Below are positions 25,012 through 38,100 of a stretch of 64,000 bases of DNA, one piece after another. This stretch comes from Aquatica leii (taxonomy: Eukaryota > Arthropoda > Insecta > Coleoptera > Lampyridae), in contig CM069437.1 of assembly GCA_035610365.1 (NCBI GenBank), forward strand, positions 60,226,093 through 60,290,092, written 5' to 3'. Under the pieces are notes generated by a model, which saw nothing but the letters and a program-made list of their open reading frames with translations, ran no database searches and was not told the DNA's origin. Made by a program: the position numbers and the translations under genes. Position 1 is the first letter of the stretch. Each line of letters begins with the position of its first letter.

Positions 25012-26823
25012 TTACGAATTGCTCGTACAGTTATTCCAGTCCAGTTCTTTCTCCCTTCTAGTGAACACAAGATTCAGCAGGTGTGTTACCTGTCTTACAT
25101 CTGTTAGAAGGTTATTTCTTTTCAAGTTCATCCTGTCTATCGCCTCGGGAATCGGAAAAAGTATTTTGTTTCCATTTTTATGTCCGGTTCTTATTATATG
25201 TCTCAGTGCCACTGATAAGTTTGATGTATGCTCTAATGTTGCTAGCATTATGTTGTTTTTTATTCTGGTCTATAATTCATTACTCGTTATTGCACATTCT
25301 ATCTTTTCTTCTGTCTTTTCTACTTCCGATTCCATCGACGGTACATTATTATATGTCTCGCACGCTTTTTGTGGATTATTATTAAATGTTTTTGTATTTA
25401 GTTGTTTTCTTTATATTTCTAGCACCATAACGAATTATTTTCTTTCTCTTTTTTTTGTTTTTTGTTGTTTGAGTTTGTGCATCACAAGTTGTAGTTTTGG
25501 GTCTTTGTTTGTCTTTTTTGATTTGTGATGGTGGTTTATTGTCTTTTTTGGTTTATGTGTTTACTTTTATCATTACTTTATTTCCCTTATTTACTACGTC
25601 TTTCTCCTTTGATATGGATTTATCCTCTATTTGTATTTTTACTACTACGTTACTTCCCATAGTTTGTTTTACTTATCTTTCCAGCATTAATTTGTGTGTT
25701 GGGCAGGTTTTCTCTCTAGTGCATTTTTTTCCTCTTACCTTGCACGGCACGCATTTTTGTGGTGTTTTTTTTTGTAGGCATGTTGCTTTTTTATGCAACG
25801 CATCTTTTTCTGTTTCTTGTGCACAATGTTTAAGGTTTCGTTTTCTTTTGTGCAATGCTTTGCCACATGTCCTAAATCTTGGCATTTAAAACATTTTGGA
25901 ACAACTAAATAGTCCTTTACCGCGACTGCTGAGTAGTCTAGGTAAAGTCTACCTTTTTGTAGCATTTGTTTTCTTATTTTCGAACTGACTTCCGCCACTA
26001 TGTGGTGTGTTGCTTTGTCTCTAGGTTCAGTTTTAAACCTTATGTTAAAATCTTTCTCAAATTCGGTTATTTTTATTTCCTCTTCTATGTTTTGTTTATA
26101 TATCATTTCTGTGACTGTGTTTGTCTTTTAAGTGTGTTGGCACATCATAAACTATGATAAGTGAGTTTTTTCTTCTCGGTATTTCACATTTTAGTGTTTT
26201 ATTAAGCTCTGCGTGTTCTATGAGTTTTTGAACGTTTTTTTCGGAATCAACTTCAACTATTAACACTTTTTTGTTGCTCTCATACTTTCAATTTTTTTGC
26301 TGTTGGATTTATTTTTTTTTGTAAATGTTACCTGTGCCTTTTGTGCCTCATCGCGATTTATGGCCGTTAAAAATAATGTGTTTGTCTTTTTTGTTGTAAT
26401 TTTATTTATAGTTTCCGTCTATTTATTTTGTGATTTTACCAGATTAGCAAAGGACTGTATCTATTGCATTTGTGGTTGTTCTTTCCTTATATTTTCAACT
26501 TGTTCTGTTAATTCTTTTTTTTTCTTTAATGTCTTAAACTCTCCAACTATTTAGGCTTGATATAGTGCCTATTCTGTTAGTTTGTCTCTTAGTTCTCTTT
26601 TAGCTATTTTAGTCATTCTATTTGCCGTGTCCATGTCATTGTCTATAAAGCTTTGTAGCTTTTGGTAGTATTCTTGTATTTTTTATAGTGGGTCTTCTTC
26701 AATCTTATTATTTTGGATTGTTCTTTTATATATCTCTGATGTTTTTACTGGAGTCTCAGTTACTCCTTGCATATTTGCTCCCGTCGTTTTTTTCACGTCA
26801 AAAGTAAATTTTGATGTTTTCAT
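25012..26823 (-). pseudogene. LINE ORF1 (gag-like, CCHC zinc knuckles), inactivated
   Basis: The frame opens at ATG 26823 (MKTSKFTFDVKKT) and runs with several stops to 25012. A coiled-coil-like, Lys/Glu/Gln-rich N-terminal half is followed by a nucleic-acid-binding part. CFKCQDLGHVAKHC (about 25890-25850) is a CCHC knuckle, and a later KCVPCKVRGKKC...CPTH segment is the usual degenerate third finger of R1/I-type ORF1 proteins. ORF1 proteins of this group coat the element RNA in ribonucleoprotein particles. The present copy cannot make a complete protein. Confidence 0.75.
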
Positions 26824-27151
26824 TTTTCTCTGCGTCGGGGATCGTAGTGTTTTAGTAGACCTTGAAAAGTCTTATTGTGACATACTTAAGTGTCTCTATT
26901 ACTAAAATTCTAGTAACTGTGTCCACTTTGTTACAAGTTTTAGGTCGTACGAACCTGGCACGGCCAACTCACACAGTCGGAGATTCAAGGAAATTATACT
27001 TAAGGGCGCCAGATCAATTCTAATTAACATTTCTGCCTCGATCACGACAGACGGTCCAAACTTGTAACTAATTTTGAGGTTCGTAATCCTTGTTACTTTG
27101 GTGTTCGGGTAGCCACAATTAAAAGAGAAAGGTATGTTACCATAAAAGAAA

Positions 27152-27440
27152 GATTAACAAGTATAACAACTTTAATGTAGTAACGTAGAAGATTAACAGG
27201 AATATATGTAAGTTCTCAACTCATAAATACTAGAAATAGTAACAAGTATAGTTAACAGGTATAAAAACTTTAATTTAGCCACGTAGCAAATTAACAGAAG
27301 TATGTTGAATTTCTCAAGTCATAAACATTAGACAAACTAACAAGTATGATTAACAGATGTAGAAACCTTGAATTAGCAACCTAAAAGATTAACCGGAGTA
27401 TGTTTAATTTCTCGATTCATAAATGCCAGACATATCGGCA
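27152..27440. repeat. Three tandem ~98-bp units just upstream of the LINE
   Basis: gattaac/gttaac starts at 27152, 27251 and 27348, giving units of 99 and 97 bp. Each unit carries aac-ttaat-tag, cgtag-agattaac-g-a-tatgt and tctca--tcataaat. They lie directly 5' of the minus-strand LINE leader. Such tandem 5' monomers act as promoters in some LINE families; here that is inference from position. Confidence 0.75.
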
Positions 27441-30400
27441 ACACACAAAGCATATAGTTAAATTACATCGAGATAGCGGAGTAAATTTCGTAATAAATAT
27501 TGTCTGTTCACAGCATGCGATGCACTGTAAATGATACTTGAAATTACCTTATTGGTATGTAAACAATAAACGTAATTACAGACACCGACAGTAATCAAAG
27601 TTCTATGAGTAACTTTTATGACAGCGAAGAAAAATACAATCAAACTGACTTACCCAGAATCCAGTGCTTACTTGCTTGAAGAAAACGTTTTCCCACCGGT
27701 AGCAACCTAGAATAATTATTGAATAGCAAATCGTGTCACACAATAACTCACGAAAAAGGAAACTACAGAATCATTAATAATAATTCATTAAATGCGATAT
27801 AAGAACCCGTTGTATCGAATGCTGTTGGTTGTAATTACGAACAGGTGGTTGGTAACGCAATCGACTGGTGTACAAGAATTAACATCTCCGACGCATTGCT
27901 CATCGAGACCTCGTTTTCGTATAGGTAGTATGCCCCCCCCCCCCAAAACCTTATACGTTCGGTAGCGGTATTTATCAATCGTACTTATGCATCATTGTAC
28001 TTTGTTGAAGCCAACAGGTGATTGAAACGTGGCGAAACCGGCTATCAAATTAATACAGAAATTACGAAGGAATCTTAATAAACTGGAAACAAAATATCTT
28101 ACCCTGTGCCGAACAAATTGTAATAAATTCGTAATTGACTTATAAATTCGTATTCATCAGAAGCGATGTCCTTAAAATCTTAGGAATCGGGTCAAGATTT
28201 TCGACACCGACCGGCTCACGTAGTTGACAGCTTCAAAATGGCCTCTCAGTAACCAACAAGGTCGGCAGAGGGCGTCAAAACCAGAAACTAATTTTTAAGT
28301 CGACATACAGGGTACTCCGTTGTGAAAATTTTGCACGTAACAACTTCACTCACATTTTCACTTTGTCCATTGTTCTCCGTTGCGGGTATGCTTTGCCGTA
28401 GAAAGGATTTTTATTTCGGATCCGAAGGGCCGTGACCTTTTCTTTGCTTCCGCCTTCGACCTACATGGAGGTGATACCTGTAGCACTTTACACTTTCTTT
28501 TAAATAAAACTTTTTATAATCGCTTTCTAATTGCTTTATTCACTTTATATCGCCTGTGTGCCCGAAGGCGTTAATAGATTTTACATAATCTTTGAAAATT
28601 CAGAAGTTGGTCTGCATTATTAAAACTTTAAATTCTTTAAATTACTGCAATTAATTTACAATTAAAGCACATTTATGTCACTTGTTTTATGAACACATAA
28701 ATATGTTTTACAGTTTTTGCACTTTATATAAATAACCCGTATTATAAGCTACGTTACAAGATTCTAAAAAAATTAACATTCTTGTCACGTTGCAGCCAAT
28801 GTTTTGTAGGGAAAATTTTTGTATACCGAAAGTCTATGTTCGTAAGTATTTCGGTCAGATAACGCTGAACTATTCAAGCAATTAAAAATATCTTTTTTTT
28901 TATAAAAGACCTAGTGTCTAAACCTATACCGCTCGTCAATTGGCCTGTCGTCAACGATCAACGTGCTCTTAATTGCTGCAGATTGAAAATTGGACGGATT
29001 TACGTGCTTCTTTGTAAGTTTCAGCATCAATCTTGCAGTTTTAGTTAATATAAAATATCTTAGTAAAATTCGACCAATCAATTTTATTATTCTAGATAAA
29101 CACGTCCAGTTTTGCGTTTATGAAATTGTTTCTTAAACTCTTTCATAAGTTTGCTCGCTTATTTATCTAGTTCCGGCAAATTTTAACAGGTTTTAATGTA
29201 TTTACATAACAAACAATTTAAATATTTACGTTACTACCTTTACTAAAGTACTCTTAAAGAAAAATTTTGTTATGTTCTAAAAAATAATTTATCTAAATAT
29301 ATTTTGTCATGTACAAGAAACCATACAACTAGACTTTTTAATTAAAGTAACTGTAATATAATTTTAAGTCTTGCATAACGTTATCATTGTACGTATAATT
29401 ATTTATCTAAATTTTATGCGTACAGCAATAAACAACTACAAATGTCGTACATAAACAAATTTGTAATATTGGCAACATTGTTAAGATAATATTACTACTA
29501 TTACAATATTGTTAGCAACACTTTACAGCACACTGCACAGCAACGTAACAAACCAGTTCAGTACAGAACAACATATCTTAGAAATGTATTTAATTTTTTT
29601 GCACAATGATGCGATCAACTTACTTTCCTATTATTGTTTTTTAAGCATAATTTTACATTGACTACAATGTTTTAATAAAAATTGTTTTTTTTAAATTCAG
29701 CATACATGCACCGTCACTGGCTTTTTACCGTTTGTGGCCCTTATTAAATTTTTGACTTTTGACTTTTATTCATTCATTCAACGTCAAATTACGGCGAATG
29801 TGATTATTATCGGATGCTTTGCGAAGCAAAAATAATATTAAAAAGGCTTTTTCGTTTGCTCATATTTTTGAACATTCAAATAACATAATTATGTTTGAAA
29901 TTAGAGAAATTTTAATTAGTTTTACAAAAGTTGTGTTAACAACCTCTGAATGTGCTTGCAAAGGTATTGATTTAAATTAGCAAATGAGGTTAGCAAAGCT
30001 TTTAAATTAACTATAACCATTTGCTTTACTGCATAAAGCTTTTTTTGTTGTTAAAACATGAATTTTAAAAATATCCGTTTGAAAATTTAAAACACGTTTA
30101 CTTACGGTAGTTGAACGTGTAGTTCGAATCGCTTTTGTAAATTAAATGCTACAAAAATTATTTTGAGTTTTTTTATCAGTAATTATTTTCTAAAAATGTT
30201 TATACACGAATTGAGTCGTACATATCGTCATTGCTATTGAAAATTAAAGACTATAGTCGATCGAATCGAAAGAAATTTTGCGCAAAGTGCCAAAACGCAG
30301 AACGCGTTAAAGTGGTGTCTGGTATTTCTCAATTAAAAATGCCATCAGGAGAAAAGCGAGGACGACGAGGGATTTAGAAATAGTGGTGATGTGGCTTACC

Positions 30401-31465
30401 TTCCATTAATTGGCGGCGGGCTATGCATAATAATGTCATCTTCTATTCATTGAAACCGTATTCTTGAACATATTGCTTGATTAAATTAACAAAGCAACAT
30501 CTCTTGGTGATCGTAGACACAATACATTTTGATTGCATTCCTAACAAGAACATAAAATTGTACTAAGACTCTCAGTTTCCACTTAACTTAATGAAAACTA
30601 ATTTAATTTGAATTTACTTCAACTAATTCTATTTTTTTTGCGACAAAAAAATTAATTATCGCATTAACAGTATCAAATTAAACAGCATGTCTTCGGGATT
30701 AGAAGCAAGTTCCGTCAAATTTAATTTATTAAATATAGCACTTGGGCGACAATCGTGTAAAGACGTACAATTTTATAATTAGATTTTGCACATTTATTAT
30801 TTTAATTTGTTGTTTTGTTATCTTTTTTACTTGTTTTCAACATAAATTTGTTGTCTATGTTTAGACACATTTTTATTAAACTTTTTTAAATCTACTAAAT
30901 CGTAAATTTTATTTTCCGCTGTCTTATTTTGCTTTAATTTACATTATTTATTAATAAAATTTGTAGTACATATATAGCAGCGATGTTCAATAAATTATTA
31001 GTTGGTAACAGTGATCAGTATATGCCTACTTTCTAATTTCCAATTTGAAAATACTTGACACTAAAGCAATGCACTAAAGTTAATACGTTTATATGACAGC
31101 TAGTATTTACTACCAATTTTATACAAGGTCTTCATAAATAGCTGTGTCTCACGTGACATATGTTGAGAACTAACATTGTTTGGATTGGTATAAAGTAAAA
31201 CAAAAATTACTAAACACAAATTTGATTTGTAACCTCTAAATTAAGGTTAAGGAATTAATTAAAAACGGTAAAACATTGACAATAATACCTGTTGAAACCA
31301 TGCTTCATTAAAAAAAATTATCGTCATTTAAATGTTGATTAAACCATTTACAAAATTGTACACGCTGCAAAAAATTGAGAGCACGTAGTTTTTAATAAAT
31401 TGAAACTTGGCGCTTTTTTAGTACTTTGCGACAAGTTTCTACTGAGAATCCTAAAAATTTATTGC

Positions 31466-31798
31466 TTATAAATTAAAAATTGAACTTAGAATGAGTTTAT
31501 TTATACATGTTCGAGCAGATAATTTTGCTACCAATTTATTAGGACTTTGTTCCATGCTAAGGTACAATGAGTATGACAATTCTCTTTGTGTGTTTTGCTT
31601 TGCAATTGTTTTTAAAAAATGATAAATCAGAATTTCTTTGTTGTCGGGAAATATCGTAATTAAAGTTTGTTTTTGAAAAATGTTCGGTAAATTGATCAAT
31701 GCAACTTCAAAGAAATACAACCAAGTTTTATTATGATTGTAGATACTAATTCGAAAATGCATCATTATAATAAAGGTGTCTTGTCTGGGGTTAAACAT
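31466..31798 (-). other. Unassigned open frame, 110 codons
   Basis: This minus-strand frame is long for the local base composition. It is rich in Ile, Leu, Lys and Asn, and has no clear signal peptide or membrane-segment pattern. A central NKTWLYFFEVALINLPNIF segment loosely recalls the region after the catalytic core of piggyBac transposases (R-x-W-x-x-x-x-F-x-x-x-L-x-x-x-x-x-N), but the match is too weak to name it. Alternatives are a decayed transposon of another class or a chance frame. Confidence 0.2.
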
Positions 31799-32691
31799 TG
31801 TAAAATGCTAAAATTCCATAGGCTATTAGTATAAAATTACAAAAAATTAGATAATAACTGGTAATAATAATTGTTTTGTATTATGAAAATATAAAATTTA
31901 AAAAAATGGCAATATATGATTTGAGGCTCGACGTAAACAGAACGTTAGAAAAATCTGGGAAGGTTACTAAATAGTAACACTAACAACCTAAAACATTGTT
32001 GATGTAAGCGTCATAGGTCATGTCAGAAACGGGTAGAGGTTCTGTATATTTAACAAACAAAAATCACTAGTTTCGATTACACAAAGTTGCACTTTGTAAC
32101 ACTGTTTTTTAAACAGTTGCACAAAGTAGTCATTGTAAAATGTAGAAAAATGTTTATTACCGCACTAAGGTGTTACTAATATCGTAAATCAAATTAAGCT
32201 CAAAGTAGACGTTTTTAAATAAAAAAAACTTACCATATAAAATTATGTGAAAACTTAGTTATTATAAACATTAACATTAAATTATTTACAGTTAGATACA
32301 TAAATGCCAGATGCTGACATTCCTAACAATTTCTTGGAAATGATTTGAAGGTGAACGTAGTTTGTTGTATTCTATGAAAACATTCTCTGTCTGTTTCTTA
32401 TTTTCAATAAACATTTTAATGTAGTTTTTAGTAAGCGAATTAGATTTCTAGACACTGTGTTTTTTACGGTCAAAAGATTTGTTCAACAGTCAGCCAAAAA
32501 AAAAGTTGTAGATCTCTAAAAGCAAGGCTCGTTATACTATTTTTGATTAAACCTTACACTACCAAACCATTGATTGTCCAAAATTTAAATATTAACCTAT
32601 TTAGCTAATTTATCAAGGCCGAAGTTTAATTTGGAAAAATATGAAAAGAAATCCATTGAACTGTGGAAATGAGCAAAAGCGGAAAATGTAG

Positions 32692-32742
32692 TGGGACGTA
32701 TTGTCCCAGTTGTATTTTTAACTGGGATAATACATCCCATTA
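32692..32742. repeat. Small inverted repeat with 20-bp arms
   Basis: tgggacgtattgtcccagtt and aactgggataatacatccca are inverted copies with two mismatches around an 8-10 base loop. Isolated; function unknown. Confidence 0.7.
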
Positions 32743-33329
32743 GTATTCAGATTACAAAAATGCAAAATACATGTACAAAAAAATCATTTATTTATAAAAC
32801 ATAAAATAGTGTAAAATTGTTTATGAAAAAGTTAAAAAAGCTACAAAAGATTATAACTAGTAAATTTATGAATAGTATGCATTTTGTGCAGTAAGAAAGA
32901 TACACGTATGTGCTAGTGTAAAGTCTGTGAGTTTCCACATTTTTAAATATCTTAAATCATCAACGCTGATTTTGAATACTAATTGGCGTTTTAAGATGTG
33001 GTTGTTACAAAGAATTCATCGGGATAAGGATGTATTTTCATTTTATGACGCAATTTGATTTTCTATTTTATTATCAGCAGTTTTGGTCACCTGCACGTGT
33101 TTTTTTAATTTTGCTTACTTGCAATCTTATCATGATAATACAATTATTAGAGTACTGAAAATTGTTTTAGATACGTATTCTGCAGACCTACTTTGAATTA
33201 AGATTCGGAACCATCGTTTTGCTTGCTACGATTACAAACAAATTGAAAGGCACATTTACCGAAATATCTAGACTAACGTAAGAACATTTGGCGTAACTAG
33301 TTTTCTTAACAGATCGTATAAAAATAAAG

Positions 33330-34380
33330 AATTTATTTGTGATAACGATGTTTCAGAGTGTTTCAAATTGCACAATTTGGTATTTTTACAATCAAGAAAT
33401 GTGATGTATGACATTTATAAAAATGGCTTTGTACACGATACAACAAAGCGTTAATATTTTATGAAAATCAGCGTTCTGTGAAAAGTATTTTTAGTAAATT
33501 ACGTGAATTTTATGGTTTACATAATCGTCCATTTGACAAAACTATTTGTCAAATTATTAAAAAAATTTAGGAGACCGGTTTGGTAGAAAAATAAAAAACT
33601 AAAAATACAGTCGTAGCGGCTGTTCACAAGAAAATATTGGTTTGGTTCGTGAAAGTGTTGCTGAAACTTCTGAAGTATTTATTAGACGACGTTCACAACA
33701 CGTTGGATTTAGTGTATCAACAACATGACTTGTTTTACACAAGCTCTTAGCTGTAACGACGTATAAAGTTCAAATAACACAGAAACTAAACCCATTAGAG
33801 TGTTTAAAACGCCGTTCATTCGTCAATTTCATCAAGAAACAACCAGTTAATTTTTTTCAAGAAATCATGTTTTTGCGATGAGGTACATTTTGAACTTGTG
33901 TGCATTATGGTCAGGTTGTGTAATTGGAACTTACTTCTTTAAAAATGCTGCTAGTGACGCTGTAACTGTTAATGATGATCGACATCGTCAGATGAATTCC
34001 AAATTTTTGTGCCCTGAATTAATGAATATTGATTTAGAAGACATTTGGTTTTAACAGGACGGCGCTACACCTCATTATGCTAATGGAAGAATCACTTTAA
34101 TGCTATCAGCTGAAATGGGGATGTTAATTGGCCATCAAAATGATGTGATTTATCAGCGTTAGATAATTTACTTTGGGGTTATGTAAAAAAACAGGTTTAT
34201 AAGATTAATCCACAGTCAATTCTTGAACTTAAAAATAAAATTATTTGTGTCATTAATGAGATGAAGCCTCAATTATGTCAAAATATCAATTTTAACAGAA
34301 GAATTGACGTCTTTGGAGCTGCAAGAGGAGACTATTTGACAGATATTATTTTCTGTATATACATAGATGTCATAACTAAT
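33330..34380 (+). pseudogene. mariner-type transposase relic, nearly full length
   Basis: Across shifting plus-strand frames the order of conserved blocks is intact. A helix-turn-helix part comes first (FSKLREFYGLHNRPFDKTI, then ETGLVE), then a linker (SVAETSEVFIRRRSQ). Next comes the catalytic part, with a CALWSGCVIGTYFFKNAASD-like block and an EDIWFxQDGATPHYA block; a stop replaces the residue before QDG. The C-terminal block NINFNRRIDVFGAARGDYLTDII sits at 34280-34353. This is a Tc1/mariner transposase of the widespread insect type whose second catalytic Asp lies in QDGA..H. Multiple stops and frameshifts make it dead. The start near 33424 (atggctttgtacacgatacaa) is the likely original N terminus. 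Terminal inverted repeats were not identified. Confidence 0.8.
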
Positions 34381-34689
34381 ACTTCAGCTACCAGTAAAAA
34401 GCTATGGAGCTTATGTGTGTTATTATATTTTAAAAAAACCGTGCAATTTAAAACATCCTTTATATTGAGTTTACTTTTCAGCAATTTTAAGGATTTTTTC
34501 TGGGATGTGCCATTAGCTAATAAAATACTCCGAAACACTAAATTGTGGGTATATTATTTCTTATATAAATTTTTTTTGGTCTACGTTGTCAATTGTTTGC
34601 ACGCACAATTGTACGTACATATTACATTTGTTATCACAATTAAGTATAAAACTTTTTTTATGTAGTATATTAAATGGTGCGCTCTGTTT

Positions 34690-34955
34690 TGTTTAAGCGC
34701 GAAATATTGGACATTTGTGTAGTATTTACCTACGTGAATTTGTTGTTTTGAATTTAAAGTTAAGCCAACAAATTTAGTTATACGTAGAAAGTGTTGGTCA
34801 ATTTAAGGAGCCTGCATCAACATTAATTGTCTGTGATTTTTATTGACAACCTCTTAATTGATAGCATCTGCTTAGTTTTATATCGTTTTTTAAGCCTTTT
34901 AATTCTTTGATGAAATAAACATATTTGTTTTAGACATAAAAGTTTCACAATAAAA
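34690..34955. other. A+T-rich spacer
   Basis: Nothing recognised between the mariner relic and the inverted repeat. Confidence 0.4.
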
Positions 34956-35106
34956 CATATTAATACTTTTTTTAGAGTAAACAGTGTACGATTTATTAAA
35001 TTATATTCTAAAAACTTATGAAGTTGAGCTAAGTTATTTGCCCGACGAAGAAAAATAATTTAATAAATCATACACCATTTACTCTTAAAAAAAAGTATTA
35101 ATATAT
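34956..35106. repeat. Inverted repeat, ~50-bp arms, ~50-bp spacer
   Basis: The left arm (about 34956-35004: catattaatac, tttagagtaaac, gatttattaaattat) is complementary to the right arm (about 35055-35106), with a few mismatches and one A-run length difference. The structure resembles a small nonautonomous DNA element. No target duplication was resolved. Confidence 0.75.
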
Positions 35107-35179
35107 TTGTGGTTATAATTGTGTTTTGCAATTTGTTTACCTTTAATGTTTGACAAATGTAAACGGAATCTGTGGTTAA

Positions 35180-35345
35180 TATTTCTTCTGTTTTGGCGTT
35201 CTTTTAACTATCTCATAATCAGCACATCGAGTACCATCCACAACCCTCTCTCCAAAGTGTTTTAAGTTGCCGCCTGTACTGAGTTGCAGTTAAAGTTACG
35301 TACCAAAACAGTGCAAAAAATAATGTACGTTACTCTCATCAAAAG
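35180..35345 (+). repeat. Family A-like LTR fragment (U5 side)
   Basis: It shares ttttggcgttcttttaact and cacatcgagta..atcc, then ctctccaaagtgtt, with the reverse complement of 45770-45870, and the ggcgctttttaat-like block with 17655-17760. It is a short fragment of the old LTR family. Confidence 0.5.
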
Positions 35346-35649
35346 TTTTATAGCATAAACTCACTCGCATACAACGTTTGGTCGTGCGGCCCCGCGTTGT
35401 ATTAACGTTCGTTATGATGTTTTTTACTTACGATACTTGTTCCGTAAACTCTAAACTTTTTTCCTCCGAGAGAGAAAAAAATCTGCACACAGACACCAGT
35501 CGCCAGATCACTGGTAGTGTTGGATTGGCTTGTTGGCGGTGCCGACCGACTAAAAAATTTCCTGTTGTTTATTTGCTTTCCTATTGGGTACCGCGATTAC
35601 CATTTCTTTGGGTAAGTGAATATTGGTGTTTCTAAAAAGTGGCTATCTC

Positions 35650-36400
35650 TATTTTTCCGTTGGCTCATTTCTTTCTTTTTTTTTCTGCTTTTTTCTCGTT
35701 TTCCAACTTCTTGTTTATTACGATTTTTAACGTTCTTGTTATGTTATTTTAATATTCCTCTTTTTCTAATCACAAACTTGCTACGGTATTTTTGTTTAGT
35801 TTTTTTGCATATATTTTCAGTTTTCTCTCTTTCTCTCTCTGTTGAATTTAGGGCATGTAAATATTGCATGCAATAAGTCATTTTTTTATGCAGTATTCGC
35901 ATGTATCTTCTTTTCGTTTTCCAATGCTCTTTAAGTATGTGTTGATTACCTCATAAGCCGTTAGGCCTTGGCTGAAATGATGATCAATTTTTCCCAAGTT
36001 TTTTAGGTCTATTTCTCTATGTCCCTTATGTTTACTTTTGCCGTTCCGTTGTATTCGTCCCATCGTTTTTTCTATCTCTTAATTAGATATTTGAATAGTT
36101 ATTTTTTCTTTATTCTTCTTTTTAGGTCTATTGGGAATTCGTGCTGTTACCTGGATGGCTTCAGTCGAACCTGTCCTGAACGCCAAATTTTCTTATTTAT
36201 ACTTTTTTTGTGTATATTGCTGCATATCGGGACCGCATACAGAACTGCGGAGATTACATTTTTTCGTCTGATGGATCTTCTATTGTGTTGCAATACTTAT
36301 GGCTTTTATGATTTTGTTCACCTTTTTTCACTGCTTTAAAATTATGATTTTTATTTCAAATGAAACCGTTTTTATTCAATTCTCAAAACTTTTTGGTTCT
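35650..36400 (-). pseudogene. R1-group LINE ORF2 C-terminal relic
   Basis: The minus-strand frame 36063-35878 ends with HHFSQGLTAYEVINTYLKSI and then GKRKEDTCEYC. This matches the conserved C-terminal region of R1/I-type LINE ORF2 proteins, normally LTGHG-x-F-x-x-YL followed by C-x-x-C-G; the G-H of the first block is replaced. A CPKFNRER-like piece follows in a shifted frame. It differs from the corresponding region of the LINE at 22293, so it is another family or an old copy. 5'-truncated and dead. Confidence 0.65.
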
Positions 36401-38100
36401 CATAAACATTGAACTGTCTTTTTTCTTTAGTAAACTATTTAAATAAAAATTTAATTGTGAATATACCTCATTTTTTGCTTTGTCTGTAAAAAAATTGATA
36501 TTAAACAAGTACGCGCAAACGCTTGTTTTATGCGGAAATTAAAATGTCACGTTTTAAATAACCAACCGTTAGATTAAATGTTTACAAGCGTTTAAGATAT
36601 TAAACATAATATTTAAGTCTTTAATTTACTTTATTTTAACAGTAGGAAACTGACGCCGTTTAAACGGTGCACTACATAGTGTTTTTATAGTCTTTGTTAC
36701 ACAGCTTAAATTAAAATTTAATTCAATTAGTATAAGTAATTAATAACATTTGATACAAAAGATAAATAAACATTAAATTTTTCTATATACAAAAAACTTA
36801 AATTATGATAACTTTGTGCATTATATTTTAACATTATATTTAATAGTAATAATAATAATAAAGCAAAGTTATAAAAATAACTACATTTTTACGTTTCAAT
36901 TTTTTTATTATTTTTTTACGAAGTTTATTTCAAAGATCTGCTTTTAGTATTGGTCATCACATAAACCTATAATCCACATAGCTGAAAAGCTCTAACGCTA
37001 AACCCTCCAAGACAGTTTTAAAAGGAACTATTGCAAAGAAACGTGCGTGTTCAAACACAAATAACATATACCACCTATCAAAAAAAGATTACACTGAAAC
37101 AATTTGCATTTCAGCTTTAATCGCAGTCGAGAATGACATTAACAAAATAAAAACTTAAATAAACAAAATCACGCAACTGACATTCTATTTTATTTATGAA
37201 ATAAACTTTTTTCTCTGAAAAACGAAAACATGAAAACACTAGTTGACTAGCAGTTTACTTTTATTTTATCAATTCTACTTGTAGAAGTCGTTAAGATTTT
37301 TTACACCGATGAAAACAATATACGTATGAAGCTTATCGCCCACTTCATTTTATTTTTAAAATTTCTTTTTTCTTTACTGCATTTATCTTAGTTTTTATAT
37401 CTTAAAAAAGCTAGAACCGTATCGTGTGGTGGTATTTTGTGTAAAATCCCGTTTTGAATGTAATTATTTTGACATGTTTCAACCGTGTTTATATTTCGTG
37501 TAAAGAAGTAATTAAAAGTTAATCTAATTACGAGGTTGATTCAAATATAAACGAGAATAATGTTGCTTTTGCACTCAAATGTGCAAGTTGTAGCCTGTTC
37601 TTAGATAACATTTGACTGAGAATTATAAACGTTGTCCAACAATTATTTTTATCTTTTTAATGTATGAATAAATTCGGATTTTGTAACTTATTTACAAAAA
37701 ATAGTTAACTCAATTGTTTTTAAAGTATATATTGCGATACATAATTTTTTGTGCTGCTTTCGTCGCAAACATTTTTTCGTTTTTTAGTGTAGTTGCGTTA
37801 TGACAAAAAAGCTTTTTTAGAGCCGCAAAATGATAAATCGAAATCTACGTAAAAATATGTTTTTTTAAAGTTAATTATTATTTAAGAAGAAGTGTGTGCC
37901 TAATAAAAAATTAAATAAAAACTCAAATTGAACAAAGTTTAAAATTGTAAAGGTAAAATTATAAACTCAAACTCCGATTTTTTTTTATTTTGAAGATACT
38001 AAGACATAATAAGTAATTAAATGCAACCTGAGCATATAATTTTTTTACTCACACACTACGTTTATTTACAAATTTAGTTTTTGTATTTAATCGCCCATTT
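36400..38100. other. A+T-rich stretch, nothing recognised
   Basis: It contains only a short aat microsatellite near 36846. No gene, RNA or element is recognised. Confidence 0.45.

Larger units (their letters stand above)
22040..27140 (-). mobile_element. Degenerate I/R1-group LINE, nearly full length
   Basis: A minus-strand element of about 5.1 kb. It has a noncoding leader (27140-26824), an ORF1 with zinc knuckles, a 77-bp gap, an ORF2 with endonuclease, reverse transcriptase and a C-terminal Cys/His segment, and a short 3' tail. In-frame stops and frameshifts in both ORFs make it dead. Endonuclease and knuckle motifs place it with the I/R1/LOA group. The exact 5' and 3' ends are not resolved, and no target duplication was found. 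Confidence 0.8.
27450..33320. other. Mostly A+T-rich stretch without recognisable genes
   Basis: 27700-28580 is less A+T-rich than its surroundings and contains a 13-base C run at 27932; an open frame at 28380-28574 has no recognisable domain. A small hairpin is at 32692-32742. An unassigned minus-strand frame is at 31466-31798. No RNA gene is recognised. Confidence 0.4.

Noticed and set aside
22461..26554. Plus-strand open frames rich in Phe, Leu, Ser and Cys
   Set aside because: They are antisense shadows of the minus-strand LINE ORFs.
27152..27440. CRISPR-like repeat array
   Set aside because: Units are contiguous 98-bp tandem repeats without unique spacers, in an animal genome.
30110..30135. 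tRNA B-box-like agttcgaatcgc
   Set aside because: No cloverleaf, A box or acceptor stem could be built around it.
35378..35635. 85-codon plus-strand frame as a gene
   Set aside because: No motif and no neighbouring exon; it lies between an LTR fragment and a LINE end and is probably chance.
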